NCBI GenBank assembly: GCA_027625125.1
Contig: JAQBXG010000051.1
Coordinates: 1 to 9,663, forward strand
Direction: 5' to 3'
Length of the DNA stretch: 9,663 bases
Source of the DNA: Pseudomonadota bacterium
GTDB lineage: Bacteria > Pseudomonadota > Alphaproteobacteria > UBA2966 > CAIVPW01
In this document: piece after piece, positions 7,241-9,663 of the stretch
Numbering within the stretch: position 1 is the stretch's first letter
Layout: each line of letters starts with the position of its first letter
Program-made: the position numbers and the translations under genes
Notes under the pieces: generated by a model
Told to the model about the DNA's origin: nothing
Seen by the model: only the letters and a program-made list of their open reading frames with translations
The model's database searches: none

Positions 7241-9070
7241 CTACTCGCCGGTCGGCGCCGCGTCTTCCGCCGATTCGTCGTCCGGTTCAGCGGATTCCTT
7301 TGCCAGCGTCTTCTTTTTGGGCGCCTTGGGCGCAGCTTTGGCCGCCGCGGGCGCGTCGCCGTCGGATTCGTCCTCCCGGGCCTTGAATGCGGCCCCCAGG
7401 ATGTCGCCCAGGCTCGCGCCGGAATCCGACGATCCGAATTGGGCCATCGCCTCGCGCTCGTCGGAAATCTCCAGCGCCTTGACCGACAGGCCGACCTTGC
7501 GGCCCGACGCATCGACGCTGGTGACCTGGGCGTCCACTTTGTCGCCGACCGAAAACCGGTCCGGGCGCTGTTCGCCGCGGTCGCGGGCCAGATCGCCCTT
7601 GCGGACGAACGCCGGGATTCCTTCGCCGATCGACACTTCCAGGCCGTTGGCTTTGATGCCCGTCACCGTACAGGTCACGGTGTCGCCCTTCTTGAAGGTG
7701 GCGGCGCCGGCGAACGGGTCCTCGGTCAACTGCTTGATGCCGAGGCTGATCCGCTCCTTCTCCACGTCCACGTCCAGCACCTTGGCCTCGACGACATCGC
7801 CCTTGGAATAGTCGGCCATGGCCTGTTCGCCGGGGCGGTCCCAGGACAGATCCGACAGATGGACCATGCCGTCGACGCCGCCATCCAGGCCGATGAACAG
7901 GCCGAATTCGGTGATGCTCTTGATCTCGCCCTTGATGACCGTGCCGACCTCGTGGCTGTCGCCGAACGCATGCCACGGGTTCTCGGTGCATTGCTTGATA
8001 CCCAGGCTGACGCGGCGCCGGTTCGGGTCCACGTCCAGCACCATCACCTCGATTTCCTGGCTGGTCGAAACGATCTTGCCGGGGTGCACGTTCTTCTTGG
8101 TCCAGCTCATCTCCGACACATGGACCAATCCTTCGACCCCCGGCTCCAGCTCCACAAAGGCGCCGTAATCGGTGATGTTGGTCACGCGGCCGCGATATTT
8201 CGCGCCGACCGGATATTTCGAATCGACGCCGTCCCACGGGTCCGACTGCAACTGCTTCATGCCCAGGCTGATGCGCTGGGTCTCCGGGTTCAGCCGGATC
8301 ACCTGCACCTTTACGGTGTCGCCGATCGACACGACCTCGGTCGGGTGGACCACCCGCCGCCACGCCATGTCGGTCACATGCAACAGGCCGTCAATGCCGC
8401 CCAGATCGACGAACGCGCCATAGTCGGTGACGTTCTTGACGACACCGTCCAGGACCTGTCCCTCGGTCAGCGTCGAGATCAGTTCGTGACGCGCCTCGGC
8501 GCGGGTTTCCTCCAGCACCGCGCGGCGCGACACCACAATGTTGCCGCGGCGGCGGTCCATCTTCAGAATCTGGAACCACTGGTCCGATCCCATCAGATGG
8601 CCCAGTTCGCGAACCGGGCGGACATCCACCTGGCTGCCGGGCAGGAAGGCCACGGCGCCGGACAGGTCGACGGTAAAGCCGCCCTTCACACGTCCGAAGA
8701 TGACCCCGGACACGCGCTTGTTTTCGTTGAACAAGACCTCAAGCTCGACCCAGGCTTCCTCGCGCCGCGCCTTCTCCCGGCTCAGCACCGCCTCGCCCTG
8801 GGCGTTTTCCATACGTTCCAGAAACACTTCGACGGTATCGCCGATGTGCAACTCGGCGGGCTTGCCGCGCTCGGAAAACTCTTTCACGGGCACCCGGCCC
8901 TCGGACTTCAGACCGACATCGACAACCGCAAGGTCGTTTTCGATTGCGACGATCTTGCCGGAAACGACTGTTCCTTCCAGCCCGTCATTCTCGCCGTACG
9001 CTTCTTCCAGAAGCTGGGCGAAATTTTCTTCGGCGCCCGAAGCGCCCGCGCTGGTGGATCCCATCGTCAT
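7241..9070 (-). CDS. rpsA: 30S ribosomal protein S1 (RpsA), six S1 domains
   Basis: S1 binds mRNA on the 30S subunit and helps start translation on messages with weak or structured start sites. The product is 609 aa with six S1 (OB-fold) domains at about 31-100, 118-184, 204-274, 289-361, 375-448 and 462-533. Domains 3-5 are the best matches (TDYGAFVDL, TDYGAFVEL, TEFGLFIGL, each ending in SLG.KQ). Domains 1, 2 and 6 are diverged, as usual. Residues 534-609 are a tail containing SLGDILGAAF and then a Lys/Ala/Pro stretch and an acidic end, which makes the protein about 50 aa longer than E. coli S1 (557). ATG codons at 9070 (MTMGSTS) and 9064 are both possible starts. The strong GGAGGG is 16-17 bases before the first and lies too far for ordinary use, while AGG lies seven bases before it. 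The frame is open to 9136, but that part is not conserved. Confidence 0.97.
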   Translation of the reverse strand: MTMGSTSAGASGAEENFAQLLEEAYGENDGLEGTVVSGKIVAIENDLAVVDVGLKSEGRVPVKEFSERGKPAELHIGDTVEVFLERMENAQGEAVLSREKARREEAWVELEVLFNENKRVSGVIFGRVKGGFTVDLSGAVAFLPGSQVDVRPVRELGHLMGSDQWFQILKMDRRRGNIVVSRRAVLEETRAEARHELISTLTEGQVLDGVVKNVTDYGAFVDLGGIDGLLHVTDMAWRRVVHPTEVVSIGDTVKVQVIRLNPETQRISLGMKQLQSDPWDGVDSKYPVGAKYRGRVTNITDYGAFVELEPGVEGLVHVSEMSWTKKNVHPGKIVSTSQEIEVMVLDVDPNRRRVSLGIKQCTENPWHAFGDSHEVGTVIKGEIKSITEFGLFIGLDGGVDGMVHLSDLSWDRPGEQAMADYSKGDVVEAKVLDVDVEKERISLGIKQLTEDPFAGAATFKKGDTVTCTVTGIKANGLEVSIGEGIPAFVRKGDLARDRGEQRPDRFSVGDKVDAQVTSVDASGRKVGLSVKALEISDEREAMAQFGSSDSGASLGDILGAAFKAREDESDGDAPAAAKAAPKAPKKKTLAKESAEPDDESAEDAAPTGE

Positions 9071-9123
9071 ATCCGCGCCTGAACATCCCTCCGTCGCGGC
9101 CGCAATCTTTCGCGGCTCGCACC
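9071..9123 (-). promoter_or_regulatory. rpsA leader: translation start region with weak, displaced Shine-Dalgarno
   Basis: This is the remainder of the 123-base cmk-rpsA gap. GGAGGG sits at about 9091-9086, followed at once by an out-of-frame ATG, and is 16-17 bases from the rpsA ATG. A weaker AGG lies seven bases before the ATG. A separate rpsA promoter would be expected here or further upstream. TTGTGT and AAGATT lie 17 bases apart just after the terminator-like hairpin, but AAGATT matches only three of six -10 consensus positions, so I do not call a promoter. Confidence 0.3.
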
Positions 9124-9182
9124 AAAACACAAACACCCAATCGGCCGCCGCGCAACGGTGCGCGAGGCGTCACCGGATTGGG
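9124..9182 (-). terminator. Rho-independent terminator-like hairpin between cmk and rpsA
   Basis: On the transcribed minus strand CCCAATC (9182-9176) can pair with GATTGGG (9142-9136). Inside is a perfect 6-bp stem CGCGCA/TGCGCG (9164-9159 with 9154-9149) with a four-base loop, and partial GCC/GGC pairing lies between the two stems. Right after the hairpin comes a T-rich run, TGTTTGTGTTTT (9135-9124; nine of twelve are T). It starts 12 bases after the cmk stop, so it could end cmk transcription or act as an attenuator before rpsA. The T-run is interrupted and the middle of the stem is imperfect. Confidence 0.55.
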
Positions 9183-9195
9183 TAACGAACCAATC
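9176..9195 (-). promoter_or_regulatory. Alternative hairpin overlapping the cmk stop codon, competing with the terminator
   Basis: GATTGG (9195-9190 on the minus strand, beginning inside the cmk TGA) can pair with CCAATC (9181-9176) across an eight-base loop. CCAATC is also part of the outer left arm of the terminator-like hairpin, so the two folds exclude one another over that segment. This is the layout of an antiterminator next to a terminator. The pairing is read directly from the sequence; a regulatory role is inference, and six base pairs is modest. Confidence 0.35.
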
Positions 9196-9663
9196 AGATT
9201 GGGCCGGAAATATACGCTTTCGCGGCAGCAAACGCAGCGTCTATATCCAAATCCGTGGTGTCAAGCAAGTAGCACCCCGCCGCCGGCTTCAGCGGCGAGA
9301 CGGTGCGCCCGGCGTCCCGGCGGTCGCGCTCGCGCATCGCCGCCAGCACTTTGTCCGGATCCGGGGCGTCGCCGGCGGCGGCCAATTCGGCCCACCGCCG
9401 CCGCGCCCGCTCTTCTTCCGATGCGAAAACGAACAGCTTGAAGTCGGCCTCGGGCAGCACGACGGTGCCGATATCGCGTCCATCGACGACTGCCCCGGCC
9501 GCGCCGGCCGGGGGATTGGCGGCAAAACCGCGCTGAAAGGCCAACAGCGCGGCGCGCACCTTCGGGTGGGCGGCCACCTTCGATGCGGCCTGTCCCGCCG
9601 CCTCGCTGCGCAGCCCCGGGTCTTCCAGATCGGCGGGAACCAGCGCCGCCGCGGCCTTGGCGG
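9194..9663 (-). CDS. cmk: Cytidylate kinase Cmk, partial (N-terminus off right edge)
   Basis: Cmk phosphorylates CMP and dCMP to the diphosphates with ATP, in the cytoplasm. The last 155 residues are present. The usual length is about 205-225, so roughly 50-60 N-terminal residues, including the P-loop, lie beyond the right edge. Visible features: LRSEAAGQAASKVAAHPKVR (the NMP-binding region of Cmk), VVDGRDIGTVVLPEADFKLFV (split here as VVDGRDIGTVV, then LPEADFKLFV), an Arg-rich lid starting RARRRWAEL, and RDRRDAGRTVSPLKPA near the C-terminus, followed by LLDTTDLDID. A GTG at 9577 is an internal valine and not the start, because conserved Cmk sequence continues to the edge. It lies directly upstream of rpsA, as in most Proteobacteria. 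Its stop codon is part of the hairpin element described for this junction. Confidence 0.95.
   Translation of the reverse strand, partial: AKAAAALVPADLEDPGLRSEAAGQAASKVAAHPKVRAALLAFQRGFAANPPAGAAGAVVDGRDIGTVVLPEADFKLFVFASEEERARRRWAELAAAGDAPDPDKVLAAMRERDRRDAGRTVSPLKPAAGCYLLDTTDLDIDAAFAAAKAYISGPI

Noticed and set aside
9071..9136. N-terminal extension of S1 to 9136
   Set aside because: The extra 22 residues read through the leader and part of the region after the terminator-like hairpin, have no S1-like sequence and lack a Shine-Dalgarno element.

Overview
This window is a GC-rich (roughly two-thirds G+C by eye) stretch of bacterial chromosome. It is fully occupied by housekeeping genes, all read from the minus strand, so transcription runs from high to low coordinates. 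In transcription order the genes are cmk (5' end off the right edge), rpsA, sppA, ihfB, a lapA-domain gene, pyrF, trpF, trpB, trpA, accD and folC (3' end off the left edge). The order trpF-trpB-trpA-accD-folC, and an sppA gene between rpsA and ihfB, are typical of Alphaproteobacteria. The protein sequences fit that class, and a Rhodospirillales-like member is my best guess. The genus cannot be named from the sequence alone.

Right part (about 5575-9663): cytidylate kinase, ribosomal protein S1 with six S1 domains, a signal-peptide-peptidase-type membrane serine protease, the IHF beta subunit and a small two-helix LapA-type membrane protein. The only sizeable non-coding stretch, 123 bases between cmk and rpsA, holds a terminator-like hairpin plus a competing smaller hairpin built from alternating copies of CCCAATC and GATTGG(G).

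Left part (1-5578): a tightly packed biosynthetic run. OMP decarboxylase (pyrF) starts inside the lapA stop codon and ends directly against the trpF start. trpF, trpB and trpA give the last steps of tryptophan synthesis, with indole-glycerol phosphate synthase (trpC) elsewhere. accD (acetyl-CoA carboxylase beta subunit) and folC (dihydrofolate/folylpolyglutamate synthase) follow. The lapA/pyrF, trpB/trpA and trpA/accD junctions are 4-base start/stop overlaps, which suggests translational coupling. The folC reading frame has no ATG, GTG or TTG codon upstream of its conserved N-terminus and probably starts at CTG inside accD.

I see no mobile element, CRISPR array, tRNA or rRNA, phage gene, or unknown multi-gene system. 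The points worth a second look are regulatory or small-scale: the cmk-rpsA leader, the folC start, the lapA gene without lapB, and a small hairpin before sppA.
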